Below are positions 34,803 to 43,730 of a stretch of DNA of 64,000 bases, piece by piece. The first letter of the stretch is position 1. Each line of letters begins with the position of its first letter. The DNA is from Methylococcaceae bacterium UBA975. Lineage in GTDB: Bacteria; Pseudomonadota; Gammaproteobacteria; Methylococcales; Cycloclasticaceae. The stretch covers positions 59,555 through 123,554 of the forward strand of contig DBBV01000003.1 in the NCBI GenBank assembly GCA_002292375.1, written 5' to 3'. Under the pieces are notes generated by a model, which had not been told where the DNA came from, searched no databases, and was given only the letters and a program-made list of their open reading frames with translations. Both the position numbers and the translations under genes were made by a program.

Positions 34803-36191
34803 TTAAGCCGCTGCTTTAGCTTTAGACGCTTTTTCAATCACTTCGTCAATGGTGCCTGTCATATAGAAAGCTTGCTCTGGAATATGATCGTATTCGCCAT
34901 TGATAATGCCTTTAAAACCGGTAATCGTATCTTTAAGTGACACGTATTTACCTGGTGAGCCGGTAAAGACTTCGGCAACGAAGAAAGGCTGTGACAAGAA
35001 ACGTTGGATCTTACGTGCTCTAGAAACGGCTAATTTATCTTCTTCTGATAATTCATCCATGCCCAAAATAGCAATAATGTCACGTAACTCTTTATAACGT
35101 TGCAAGGTACCTTGAACATCACGCGCTACTTTATAGTGCTCATCACCGATAACTAAAGGGTCTAACTGACGACTCGTTGAATCCAATGGATCAATAGCAG
35201 GGTAAATACCCAGTTCAGCGATTTGGCGTGACAACACAACTGTTGCGTCCAAGTGAGCAAATGTCGTTGCAGGTGATGGATCGGTCAAATCATCCGCAGG
35301 TACGTATACCGCTTGAATTGAAGTAATAGACCCTTCACGTGTTGACGTAATACGTTCTTGGAAAACACCCATTTCTTCAGCTAAGTTTGGTTGGTAACCC
35401 ACAGCCGAAGGCATACGGCCTAATAACGCAGACACTTCTGTTCCTGCCAATGTATAACGGTAAATATTATCAATAAATAATAATACGTCGTTACCGTCAG
35501 CACGGAATTTTTCCGCCATGGTCAGTCCGGTCAACGCTACTCGTAGTCTGTTTCCTGGAGGCTCATTCATCTGCCCATAAACCAATGACACTTTATCGAT
35601 AACGTTTGAGTCGGTCATTTCGTGATAAAAATCGTTGCCTTCACGGGTACGTTCACCCACACCGGCAAATACGGAGTAGCCACTGTGCTCGATCGCAATA
35701 TTACGAATTAACTCCATCATATTAACGGTTTTACCAACACCGGCACCACCAAACAAACCGACTTTACCGCCTTTAGCAAACGGACAAACCAAATCGATCA
35801 CTTTAATCCCTGTTTCAAGAATTTCGTTAGATGCCGCTTGTTCTTCATAGGTAGGCGCTTTGCGATGAATACCCCATCGCTCTTCTTCACCAATCGGGCC
35901 TTTTTCATCAATAGGCTCACCGAGTACGTTCATGATACGTCCCAGTGTTTTAGTGCCTACAGGTACTTGAATCGTGTCGCCTGTGTTGCTTACTTCCAAG
36001 CCACGTTTCACACCATCCGTTGTACCCATCGCAATACAACGTACTACGCCGTCGCCAATTTGCTGTTGTACTTCTAACGTTAAGCCAACACCTGCAACGC
36101 TAAGCGCGTCATATACTTTGGGTATTGAATCGCGTGGAAATTCCACGTCAACAACCGCGCCAATAATTTGAACGATAACACCTGAGCTCAT
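34803..36191 (-). CDS. atpD: ATP synthase F1 beta subunit
   Basis: 462 residues, usual length. Walker A is GGAGVGKTVNMMEL (about 149-162), the catalytic Glu lies in GERTREGND, Walker B in LLFIDNIYRYT, and ALLGRMPSAVGYQP is present. It carries the catalytic nucleotide sites of F1. The spacer to atpG upstream is 215 bases, exceptionally long for this operon and filled with repeats, so an extra promoter or processing site may set beta expression. The ATG has only a weak AGGAACTGAT ribosome site. Confidence 0.98.
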   Translation of the reverse strand: MSSGVIVQIIGAVVDVEFPRDSIPKVYDALSVAGVGLTLEVQQQIGDGVVRCIAMGTTDGVKRGLEVSNTGDTIQVPVGTKTLGRIMNVLGEPIDEKGPIGEEERWGIHRKAPTYEEQAASNEILETGIKVIDLVCPFAKGGKVGLFGGAGVGKTVNMMELIRNIAIEHSGYSVFAGVGERTREGNDFYHEMTDSNVIDKVSLVYGQMNEPPGNRLRVALTGLTMAEKFRADGNDVLLFIDNIYRYTLAGTEVSALLGRMPSAVGYQPNLAEEMGVFQERITSTREGSITSIQAVYVPADDLTDPSPATTFAHLDATVVLSRQIAELGIYPAIDPLDSTSRQLDPLVIGDEHYKVARDVQGTLQRYKELRDIIAILGMDELSEEDKLAVSRARKIQRFLSQPFFVAEVFTGSPGKYVSLKDTITGFKGIINGEYDHIPEQAFYMTGTIDEVIEKASKAKAAA

Positions 36192-36240
36192 ATCAGTTCC
36201 TCAATAGTCTTAATTTAAAATTCTTTTTTATGGTCACAGA

Positions 36241-36413
36241 CCATAAGTCTCATTGAAGCTAATGCTTCTTTACTTAATCTTTAAACACAAAGGGCATAAG
36301 TTTCATCCGCTTCTGGGCGATGAAACTTTCCACATAACTCAACTTTATACCCAAAGGGCATAAGTTTCGCTGAAGCGGAAAATAAAAATTTCCACTTAAC
36401 TCAGCTTTATACC
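36241..36413 (-). repeat. Structured tandem repeat between atpG and atpD
   Basis: Two imperfect direct copies of about 63 bases (36288-36351 and 36352-36413) share a 17-base identical start (CAAAGGGCATAAGTTTC) and a 25-base end differing at two positions. The second copy includes the last bases of atpG. A third, decayed copy (36241-36287) keeps CATAAGTCTCATTGAAGC-like sequence. Each intact copy contains short inverted repeats, for example GTTTCATC/GATGAAAC in the first. Function unknown; it may give RNA hairpins that affect atpD level. Confidence 0.8.
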
Positions 36414-37270
36414 GCTGCAGCACCTGCGACAATTTCCGATAATTCTTGCGTAATGGATGCCTGTCTAGCTTTATTATAAATCAGCTGTAATTCATCAATT
36501 AATGACCCCGCATTGTCAGATGCGCTCTTCATCGCCACCATTCGCGCCGCTTGTTCACATGCATTGTTCTCAAGTACGCCTTGGTAAACTAGCGATTCAA
36601 TATAACGAATCAACAATTGGTCCAACACCTCTTTTGCATCAGGCTCGTAGATATAATCCCAATGATGCGTTAGTTCGTCTTCTAACTCTTCGGTATGAAC
36701 AGGCAATAACTGTACTATTTCTGGCGATTGGGTCATCGTGTTGACATAGTCGTTATGGGCTATGTAAAAACGATCAATCTTACCTTCGTCATAAGCTGTT
36801 AACATGGTTTGTACAACGCCAATGATGTCGTCAATGGAGGGTAATTCACCTAAGTGCGTTACCGTACCTAAAACGTCGCCACCTAATCGACCCAAGAAAC
36901 CTTGGCCTTTTGAACCAATCGACGCCATTGATATTTCAATACCCTCGTCATCCCATTTTTTCAACTGGCCCAAAAACTTACGAAATAAGTTTGAGTTCAA
37001 GCCGCCACAAAGACCGCGATCACTGCTGATAAGAATGATGCCAACTCGCTTTACATCTCTTTCATTTAAGTACGCGTGATTATATTCAGAATTCGCTTGT
37101 GCTAGATGACGTATGACTTGGCTCATCTTCTTTGCATAAGGACGCGCCGCTAAAACGCGTTCCTGCGTTTTGCGCATTTTACTTGCAGCAACCATTTCCA
37201 TCGCGCGAGTAATTTTCTGCGTGCTTTTTACGCTAGCGATTTTGGTTTTTATCTCTTTTCCGACTGCCAT
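36407..37270 (-). CDS. atpG: ATP synthase F1 gamma subunit
   Basis: 287 residues, typical. N-terminal coiled-coil helix (MAVGKEIKTKIASVKSTQKI with AMEMVAASKMRK), a Rossmann-like core (ILISSDRGLCGGLNSN) and the C-terminal helix ending NKARQASITQELSEIVAGAAAV. It is the rotating central stalk of F1. It lies 12 bases after atpA. The gene's very end is copied in the repeat that follows in the spacer to atpD, pointing to a local duplication event. Confidence 0.97.
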   Translation of the reverse strand: MAVGKEIKTKIASVKSTQKITRAMEMVAASKMRKTQERVLAARPYAKKMSQVIRHLAQANSEYNHAYLNERDVKRVGIILISSDRGLCGGLNSNLFRKFLGQLKKWDDEGIEISMASIGSKGQGFLGRLGGDVLGTVTHLGELPSIDDIIGVVQTMLTAYDEGKIDRFYIAHNDYVNTMTQSPEIVQLLPVHTEELEDELTHHWDYIYEPDAKEVLDQLLIRYIESLVYQGVLENNACEQAARMVAMKSASDNAGSLIDELQLIYNKARQASITQELSEIVAGAAAV

Positions 37271-37282
37271 AGCTTTTCTCGC

Positions 37283-38824
37283 TTACCAGGTTTGAGTCTT
37301 TTTAAACTCTTCTATAGATGCTCTCAATTCAGCAATGATGTCGTCGTTGTAATTTCCTTCTGGTCCGATAGACGCTACTAACTCAGCCTTTTCTCTTTCC
37401 ATGTAGCTATGTAAAGCACCTTCAAAAGGCAGTACTTTTTCTACATCGAGGTCATCAATAAAGCCTTCATTGGCAGCAAATAAGGAAATCGCCATTTGAG
37501 GAACACTTAATGGCGCATATTGGTTTTGCTTCATTAATTCTGTTACACGAATACCACGGTCAATTTGTGCTTTTGTTGCCGCATCCAAATCGGAAGCGAA
37601 CTGAGCAAACGCAGCCAATTCACGGTATTGAGCCAAATCAAGACGTGTACCGCCGCCTAGCTTTTTGATCGCTTTGGTTTGCGCTGCGCCACCCACTCGT
37701 GACACCGATAAACCTGCGTTTACAGCCGGACGAATACCCGCGTTGAATAAGTCAGTTTCTAAGAAAATTTGACCATCAGTAATCGAAATAACGTTCGTTG
37801 GTACGAATGCTGATACGTCACCCGCTTGCGTTTCAATAATCGGTAACGCGGTTAACGAACCGGTCTTACCTTTTACCTTACCATTGGTGAGCTTTTCTAC
37901 TTCAGCCACATTAATTCTTGAGGCTCTTTCAAGCAGTCTTGAATGAAGGTAAAAAACATCACCTGGGTACGCTTCACGTCCTGGAGGGCGGCGTAGTAAT
38001 AAAGAAATCTGACGGTACGCCCACGCTTGTTTCGTTAAGTCATCATAGATGATCAGTGCATCTTCGCCTTTATCACGAAAATATTCACCCATCGCACAAC
38101 CCGCGTACGGTGCAATAAATTGCAGCGCTGGTGAATCGGCTGCACCCGCATTCACAACGATCGTATGATCCATCGCGCCGTGCTCTTCTAATTTTCTAAC
38201 AACGTTTGCAATGGATGACTGTTTTTGACCAATCGCAACGTAAATACACTTAATGCCTGTATTTTTTTGGTTGATAATGGCGTCAATCGCAATCGCTGTT
38301 TTACCTGTTTGTCTATCGCCAATGATCAGTTCACGTTGACCACGACCCAAGGGGATCATTGCATCAATTGATTTAAGACCTGTTTGCACAGGCTCATCAA
38401 CTGATTGACGGGCAATAACACCTGGTGCAATACGTTCTACAGGTGATGACGATTCAGCGTCAATGGCGCCTTTGCCATCAACGGGAACACCAAGTGCATC
38501 GACAACACGGCCCAGCAAGGCTTCACCGGTTGGTACTTCCAAAATACGACCCGTACATTTGACGCTGTCGCCTTCTGAAAGATGCAGGTAGGAACCCATA
38601 ATAACAACACCCACTGAATCTCTTTCTAAGTTAAGCGCCATACCAAATGTTCCACCAGGGAACTCTAGCATCTCACCTTGCATGGCATCTGACAGGCCAT
38701 GAACGCGTGCAATACCGTCTGTTAATGAGACGATGGTGCCTTCTGATTTCGCTTCAACGTCTGCATCGAAGTTTTCGATTTTTTTCTTGATAAGATCACT
38801 TATCTCGGATGGATTTAATTGCAT
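37283..38824 (-). CDS. atpA: ATP synthase F1 alpha subunit
   Basis: 513 residues, as in Escherichia coli. Walker A is GDRQTGKTAIAID (about 169-181), followed by YVAIGQKQSSIANV and the LIIYDDLTKQAWAYRQ segment with the arginine-finger region SVSRVGGAAQ. Alpha carries the noncatalytic nucleotide sites. It follows atpH after 14 bases on the same strand. Sequence is complete and unremarkable. Confidence 0.98.
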   Translation of the reverse strand: MQLNPSEISDLIKKKIENFDADVEAKSEGTIVSLTDGIARVHGLSDAMQGEMLEFPGGTFGMALNLERDSVGVVIMGSYLHLSEGDSVKCTGRILEVPTGEALLGRVVDALGVPVDGKGAIDAESSSPVERIAPGVIARQSVDEPVQTGLKSIDAMIPLGRGQRELIIGDRQTGKTAIAIDAIINQKNTGIKCIYVAIGQKQSSIANVVRKLEEHGAMDHTIVVNAGAADSPALQFIAPYAGCAMGEYFRDKGEDALIIYDDLTKQAWAYRQISLLLRRPPGREAYPGDVFYLHSRLLERASRINVAEVEKLTNGKVKGKTGSLTALPIIETQAGDVSAFVPTNVISITDGQIFLETDLFNAGIRPAVNAGLSVSRVGGAAQTKAIKKLGGGTRLDLAQYRELAAFAQFASDLDAATKAQIDRGIRVTELMKQNQYAPLSVPQMAISLFAANEGFIDDLDVEKVLPFEGALHSYMEREKAELVASIGPEGNYNDDIIAELRASIEEFKKTQTW

Positions 38825-38838
38825 GGTTTTTACCTTTG

Positions 38839-39372
38839 CTATTTTAGCTGTCTAGCTAATTGTTGAATCTGTCCACTCAAAGAGCCGTCTATCACTTTAT
38901 CACCCGCACGAATTATCATGCCGCCAATTAAGCTTGCGTCCTCTTTAACACTAATTTTTACTTGTTTACCAAATGATTTAGACAACGATGTTGATAATGC
39001 TTGCTGATCTGCATCAGACATTTCAAACGCTGCTGTCACACTGACATCAAGCAAGCCAAGTTTTTTGGCTTTTTTAATTTCGTATTGTTCAGCGATCTCT
39101 GATGCCAGGTGCAAACGATTATTTTTAATCAATAACTTGACTAAATTTATGCCTTCATCGGTCACTTGCTGGTCACAAATATCTAACATGGCGCCCTGCA
39201 ACGCTTCTTTCGATACTTTTGGATTATTTAAAATCTTTTGTAAAAGCTCGTCTGAAGTCACTTGCCCTAAAAAACTAAGCGCGTCTGACCAGTTGTCAAT
39301 TTGTCCCTTCTCTTCCGCCATTAAAAAAACGGCTTCGGCATAAGGTCTTGCCAACGCTGCTAACTCGGCCAT
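38839..39372 (-). CDS. atpH: ATP synthase F1 delta subunit
   Basis: 177 residues, the usual length of delta/OSCP. ARPYAEAVFLMAEEKG at the N-terminus and the C-terminal GGMIIRAGDKVIDGSLSGQIQQLARQL are clear family marks. It joins the peripheral stalk (b dimer) to the top of F1. Start and atpF stop share one base, so translation is coupled. Confidence 0.96.
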   Translation of the reverse strand: MAELAALARPYAEAVFLMAEEKGQIDNWSDALSFLGQVTSDELLQKILNNPKVSKEALQGAMLDICDQQVTDEGINLVKLLIKNNRLHLASEIAEQYEIKKAKKLGLLDVSVTAAFEMSDADQQALSTSLSKSFGKQVKISVKEDASLIGGMIIRAGDKVIDGSLSGQIQQLARQLK

Positions 39373-39851
39373 TAGGCTGCGCCCAATTGACTACTGATTT
39401 TATCAATCATCGCCTTGTGTTTTGACGCGTCAATTTCGCTTTTAAGAATTTGCTCAGCCGCAGTAATTGCCAAGGTAGATACTTGTCCACGTAGCACTTC
39501 TTTTGCGCTTGCTACTTGTTGGGCAATATCGCCTTCAGCACTCTTTTTAACCTTATCTGCTTCTTCTAAAGCCTTGTTTTTAGCTTCTTCCACCATTTCT
39601 CCAGCCCGTACATTGGCTAGATTAATAATGTCAGATGCTTCTGAACGCGCCTCGTGTAACACTTCCTTAGCCCTTTTCTCAGCTAATTCATGCTCCTTTT
39701 GGCCGCGCTCACCAGCAGCCAAACCTTCGGCTATCGTTTTCTTTCTTTCTTCCATGGCCGCCATCAGCGGTGGCCATACGTACTTCATGCAGAACCAAAC
39801 GAAGATAAAAAAGGCTATCGTTTGGCCTATCAGGGTTGCATTAATATTCAT
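39372..39851 (-). CDS. atpF: ATP synthase F0 b subunit
   Basis: 159 residues: one N-terminal transmembrane helix (IGQTIAFFIFVWFCMKYVWPPLM) and then a long charged coiled coil (EERKKTIAEGLAAGERG and onward). The b dimer forms the peripheral stalk. It is 36 bases after atpE and overlaps atpH by one base. Confidence 0.97.
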   Translation of the reverse strand: MNINATLIGQTIAFFIFVWFCMKYVWPPLMAAMEERKKTIAEGLAAGERGQKEHELAEKRAKEVLHEARSEASDIINLANVRAGEMVEEAKNKALEEADKVKKSAEGDIAQQVASAKEVLRGQVSTLAITAAEQILKSEIDASKHKAMIDKISSQLGAA

Positions 39852-39887
39852 TATTAAACCTTAGTTTAGGGTTAATCTTCGTTTAAT

Positions 39888-40124
39888 TTAACCAACGACC
39901 GCAAACAGGATATACATAGCAATACCAACAGCAATCATTGGAACAGCATCAATCAGACCCATAATAATAAAGAACTGTGTACGTAAAACTGGGATTAGTT
40001 CTGGTTGGCGCGCTGCACCTTCCATAAAGCGTCCACCTAACATGCCAATACCAACTGCAGCACCAATAGCGCCCATACCCATTAATAACGCACCTGCTAA
40101 ATAAATCAAACCTAAATCTTCCAT
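39888..40124 (-). CDS. atpE: ATP synthase F0 c subunit
   Basis: 78 residues forming a two-helix hairpin. The essential proton-binding Asp is in MGLIDAVPMIAVG (helix 2), as in Escherichia coli, and the surrounding sequence lacks the extra Gln/Ser sodium ligands, indicating a proton-coupled ring. The polar loop carries ARQPE. A good AGGAGAAT ribosome site fits the need for many c copies per complex. Confidence 0.98.
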   Translation of the reverse strand: MEDLGLIYLAGALLMGMGAIGAAVGIGMLGGRFMEGAARQPELIPVLRTQFFIIMGLIDAVPMIAVGIAMYILFAVVG

Positions 40125-40162
40125 CTTATTCTCCTATTGAGTTTACTAAAATTAATAAAAAA

Positions 40163-40987
40163 CTAATGACTTTCTTCGTGCGCCATACTGAGGTACACGA
40201 TAGTAAGCGTCATAAATATAAACGCTTGCAATATAACAATTAATATATGAAAAATTGCCCAAGGCACTGACAACGCCCATTGCGCACTCAGTGGCAACAA
40301 AGCAATAAGGATAAATATCATTTCGCCGGCATACATATTGCCGAACAAACGTAAAGCCAGAGAAATTGGCTTTGAAATCAAGCTCACTAATTCTAAAAAC
40401 AAATTAAATGGCATTAAAAACTTAGGAAACGGATGAAACGCCAACTCAGCAAAAAAGCCTCCAGGGCCTTTTACCTTAATACTGTAAAAAATAATCAAAA
40501 AGAACACGCCCAGAGCCATTGCAAAGGTCATATTAGGGTCTGTTGTTGGAACCACTTTCAAATAAGGTATTCCAATCATTTGTCCTAAATAGGGAAGGTA
40601 GTCGACTGGCACCAAGTCCATCGTATTCATCAACACAATCCAAACAAAAATGGTCAATGACAAGGGCGCTATTAATGGGTTTCTGCCATTAAAACTGTCT
40701 TTAACACTGCCATCGACAAAGTCCACCACCATTTCTACAAAGTTCTGCAAGCCAGATGGCACCCCTGCAGTAGGTGATGTTGCTGCTTTTTTAAAAAAAT
40801 AAAGAAATAAAGTACCCAGAATAATAGAGACACCCAAGGTGTCTAAGTTAAGCGCCCAAAAGCCCATTTCTTTGGCTTCGTCGGCACCATGCGCGATTCC
40901 CCAACTACCATCGGGGTGTTGCCCATAGGTCAGGTTTGTCAGATGGTGCTTGATGTATTCTGATGATGTAAGGTTTTCGCCTGACAT
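40163..40987 (-). CDS. atpB: ATP synthase F0 a subunit
   Basis: 274 residues with five or six transmembrane helices. The essential Arg is in LALRLFGNMYAGEM (helix 4), and MNTMDLVPVDYLP and the C-terminal helix FMTLTIVYLSMAHEE are typical. It provides the two proton half-channels against the c ring. It begins 10 bases after atpI and precedes atpE. Confidence 0.97.
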   Translation of the reverse strand: MSGENLTSSEYIKHHLTNLTYGQHPDGSWGIAHGADEAKEMGFWALNLDTLGVSIILGTLFLYFFKKAATSPTAGVPSGLQNFVEMVVDFVDGSVKDSFNGRNPLIAPLSLTIFVWIVLMNTMDLVPVDYLPYLGQMIGIPYLKVVPTTDPNMTFAMALGVFFLIIFYSIKVKGPGGFFAELAFHPFPKFLMPFNLFLELVSLISKPISLALRLFGNMYAGEMIFILIALLPLSAQWALSVPWAIFHILIVILQAFIFMTLTIVYLSMAHEESH

Positions 40988-40997
40988 AAGTTCTCTC

Positions 40998-41360
40998 TTA
41001 TTCTTTCATTTTATAGCCACCGAGGATAAAACCCACTTGGCCTGCTATTAATCCCATGACCAAAGGCAATGGGTGTAACTTAAACCCCATAAACCCTAGT
41101 CCAAAAAGCACGATAACGAGCAACAAACGCTCTATCGCCGCTAAATAAATATATGAATGTCCCGTTCCCTTACCTTGTAAGACTTTTCCGGCTGCTTGAT
41201 TAACTCGGCAAGCCATAACGATAGTCGCAATAACCGAAATTGCACCGCCGTACAAAACCCCTTCAAGCCCAAACAGCGCTAAATTTAGGCTATAAGCCAT
41301 GGACGCTACGATAATAATTAGCACCAACTGGTAAGTAACGATCTTAAGTTGCGCTTTCAT
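40998..41360 (-). CDS. atpI: ATP synthase accessory protein AtpI
   Basis: 120 residues from the ATG at 41360; a TTG two codons earlier is less likely. Four hydrophobic helices, matching UncI/AtpI, a poorly conserved protein that helps assemble the c ring or import Mg2+ for it. It is the first gene of the atp operon, directly downstream of a consensus promoter located at 41397-41425. Confidence 0.9.
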   Translation of the reverse strand: MKAQLKIVTYQLVLIIIVASMAYSLNLALFGLEGVLYGGAISVIATIVMACRVNQAAGKVLQGKGTGHSYIYLAAIERLLLVIVLFGLGFMGFKLHPLPLVMGLIAGQVGFILGGYKMKE

Positions 41361-41396
41361 TAACAATTAAACACTTCCACACAACTTATCCGGCTC

Positions 41397-41425
41397 ATTA
41401 TAATTTTGTTGCAGCGCATCGTCAA
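41397..41425 (-). promoter_or_regulatory. Sigma70 promoter of the atp operon
   Basis: On the minus strand TTGACG (41425-41420), exactly 17 bases, then TATAAT (41402-41397). It lies 37 bases before the atpI start and next to the parB stop codon (41428), so the operon is driven independently of parAB. Confidence 0.85.
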
Positions 41426-41427
41426 GG

Positions 41428-42279
41428 CTATTTCACGTGCGTCAAGACACCTTCTAGTTCATCCAGTGATGAATAGTGAATAACAATCTTTCCTTTGCCG
41501 CTGTTTGAATGGTTAATGCTAACCTTTGCAGCGAGTCTTTCGGATAAGTCTTGTTGCAGTCTATCGATATCGGGATCTTTGTTTTTTATCGCTCGTTTTT
41601 CGTCATTGTGCTTTAACAACTGTTTAACTAACGCTTCTGTTGCTCTAACCGACAAACCCTTTAACGCTACTTTATTGGCAGCGTCGGCCTGCACCTCAAC
41701 TGGCAAGGCTAATAAGGCACGACCGTGGCCCATCTCTATCTTTCCCGCGCGCAGTAACTGTTTTACCCCTGACTCCAAGTCTAACAAACGCAACAGATTG
41801 CTCACCGCCACGCGAGAGCGGCCTACCGCATCGCCCGCTTGCTGATGGGTTAACTCAAATTCGTTAACCAAACGCTGCAATGCTTCAGATTCATCCAACG
41901 TATTTAAGTCTTCACGCTGTATATTTTCTACTAGGGATATCGCCATAGCAGCACGGTCATCTACTTGCTTTATGACTACCGCGACATCTTGCAAACCCGC
42001 CATCTGCGCCGCGCGCCAACGCCTTTCACCGGCTAATATTTCGTAGCCGTTGCCACCGACTGGGCGAACGATGATGGGCTGAATAAGCCCTTGCGCACTG
42101 ATGGAGTCGGCGAGCTCTTGTAACTGAACGGGGTCAAATTCCGTTCTCGGTTGGTACTTTCCTCGCTTCAACAAGTCTATAGGCAACGTATTGCTTGACG
42201 TTTTTTTATCGTCCGCGCCGAGCGACTGGCTCAATAACGCATCTAAACCCCGACCTAGCCCTCTTTTTTTAATCGACAT
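41428..42279 (-). CDS. parB: Chromosome partitioning protein ParB
   Basis: 283 residues. The N-terminal CTPase/ParB box shows ILAGERRWRAAQMAG and LVENIQREDLN; a helix-turn-helix (THQQAGDAVGRSRVAVSNLLRLL) binds parS; the C-terminal segment dimerises. Full-length chromosomal type (K-R-rich start GLGRGLDALL). It works with ParA to segregate the origin region. It begins 3 bases after parA. I did not find a canonical parS in the window; a 12-of-16 match at its own 3' end is considered chance. Confidence 0.97.
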   Translation of the reverse strand: MSIKKRGLGRGLDALLSQSLGADDKKTSSNTLPIDLLKRGKYQPRTEFDPVQLQELADSISAQGLIQPIIVRPVGGNGYEILAGERRWRAAQMAGLQDVAVVIKQVDDRAAMAISLVENIQREDLNTLDESEALQRLVNEFELTHQQAGDAVGRSRVAVSNLLRLLDLESGVKQLLRAGKIEMGHGRALLALPVEVQADAANKVALKGLSVRATEALVKQLLKHNDEKRAIKNKDPDIDRLQQDLSERLAAKVSINHSNSGKGKIVIHYSSLDELEGVLTHVK

Positions 42280-42282
42280 AGT

Positions 42283-43053
42283 TTATTCTCGGTAATGTTT
42301 ATCGTCTAACTCACGCGCTAAGTCCATATAGGCCTTTGCGCCGCGCGAACTTTTATCGTAAATAATGGCCGGAAGCCCAAAGCTAGGTGCCTCGGCTAAG
42401 CGAATATTTCTAGGCACCACTGTGCTAAATACACGCTCAGAAAAGTGTAACTCAAGCTGCTCACTCACGTCTCGTGTCAACCGGCTTCGCGAATCAAACA
42501 TGGTTCTAAGCAAACCCTCCAAACTCAAATTAGGATTCACTGTTTCACGCACCTGCTTTAGCGTATCCATCAATGACGACAGACCTTCTAATGCAAAGTA
42601 TTCGCACTGCATTGGCACGATCACACTGTGCGCAGCAACTAAGGCATTAATCGTCAACATATTCATCGATGGCGGGCAATCGATAAACAGATAGTCATAT
42701 GACGGCTCTAAGGTTTGCAATGCAGTCTTTAGTCGACTTTCTCGATGACTAACCTCAAGCAAGTGTACCTCTGCCCCAGCCAAGTCCATATTGCTCGGCA
42801 ACACGTCATTTTTAATTCTTTCAGGACTTACCACCGCACGGCGGGGATCACAACCGTCTAACAATACGTCATAACACGACAAGCTAACGTTTTTTTTATC
42901 CACCCCGCAACCCATCGTCGCATTACCCTGTGGGTCCATATCGACCAACAATACGCGACGACCCAGTTCGGCCATACACGCGGCTAAATTGATGCTGGTT
43001 GTGGTTTTACCAACCCCGCCCTTTTGATTTGCAACTGCTATTATTCTTGCCAC
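42283..43053 (-). CDS. parA: Chromosome partitioning ATPase ParA
   Basis: 256 residues. Deviant Walker A KGGVGKTTTSINLA at 11-24, Walker A' VDMDPQGNAT and Walker B DCPPSMNMLT. This is the short chromosomal ParA/Soj without an N-terminal DNA-binding extension. It follows rsmG by 32 bases on the same strand in the classical mnmG-rsmG-parA-parB order that lies near the replication origin in many bacteria. Confidence 0.97.
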   Translation of the reverse strand: MARIIAVANQKGGVGKTTTSINLAACMAELGRRVLLVDMDPQGNATMGCGVDKKNVSLSCYDVLLDGCDPRRAVVSPERIKNDVLPSNMDLAGAEVHLLEVSHRESRLKTALQTLEPSYDYLFIDCPPSMNMLTINALVAAHSVIVPMQCEYFALEGLSSLMDTLKQVRETVNPNLSLEGLLRTMFDSRSRLTRDVSEQLELHFSERVFSTVVPRNIRLAEAPSFGLPAIIYDKSSRGAKAYMDLARELDDKHYRE

Positions 43054-43085
43054 ATTATGGGTCCTTTATTGCACTGCCTAGGCTA

Positions 43086-43730
43086 TCATTTGGCCGTATA
43101 AATCACTAAGCTTCGCGTTGCGTCAAGCCCCGGTATACTCAGCGACTGAACGCCGTTAAATTGGAAATCGTCCCGTTCAAGTTCATCCACTTCTTTAGAT
43201 TTCATCGCCAGCAATTTACCACCCGGGCGTAATAAATGCCGTGTTTTTGTTAGCATATCGGGTAACGCGGTAAATGCTCGCGCCGTTACAGTATCAAATT
43301 TTTGCTCTGGCTGATAGCTCTCCACTCGGTCATGCACAGGTAGCACATTGTGCAAGCCAAGTTCCACACTTGCTTGCTGTATAAAACGTGTTTTTTTTGA
43401 ATTGCTGTCTAATAATGTAAAGCTCATATCAGGGCGCGCAATCGCCAAGGGAATACCTGGCAATCCAGCCCCCGTACCTACATCAATACTCCGCTCACCG
43501 AATAAATAGGGCAACACACTGAGACTGTCGAGCAAGTGCAGTCGAACCATTTGCTCAGGGTCGGTAATTGCCGACAAATTGTAGACCTTGTTCCACTTGA
43601 GTAGTACACGCAAAAAATTCATTAGCTGCTCAACACTCTGGCCCGGTAGCGCAACACCCATCGCTAACAAGCCTTGCTCTAATTGAGCGCGATGTGACTC
43701 ATTAATGACCGACACTTGAATTACCGCCAC
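43086..43730 (-). CDS. rsmG: 16S rRNA (guanine527-N7)-methyltransferase RsmG
   Basis: 214 residues from a GTG at 43730; a second in-frame GTG at 43715 is an alternative, and there is no ATG in the region before the conserved part. The SAM-binding fold reads DVGTGAGLPGIPLAIARP with LLDSNSKKTRF. It methylates G527 of 16S rRNA; loss gives low-level streptomycin resistance. It starts directly after the mnmG stop, with no spacer, so expression is coupled. Confidence 0.95.
   Translation of the reverse strand: MAVIQVSVINESHRAQLEQGLLAMGVALPGQSVEQLMNFLRVLLKWNKVYNLSAITDPEQMVRLHLLDSLSVLPYLFGERSIDVGTGAGLPGIPLAIARPDMSFTLLDSNSKKTRFIQQASVELGLHNVLPVHDRVESYQPEQKFDTVTARAFTALPDMLTKTRHLLRPGGKLLAMKSKEVDELERDDFQFNGVQSLSIPGLDATRSLVIYTAK

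Noticed and set aside
41429..41444. parS-like sequence at the parB 3' end
   Set aside because: Only 12 of 16 positions match a canonical parS and the right half is poor. It encodes the ParB C-terminus, so chance is the simpler explanation.
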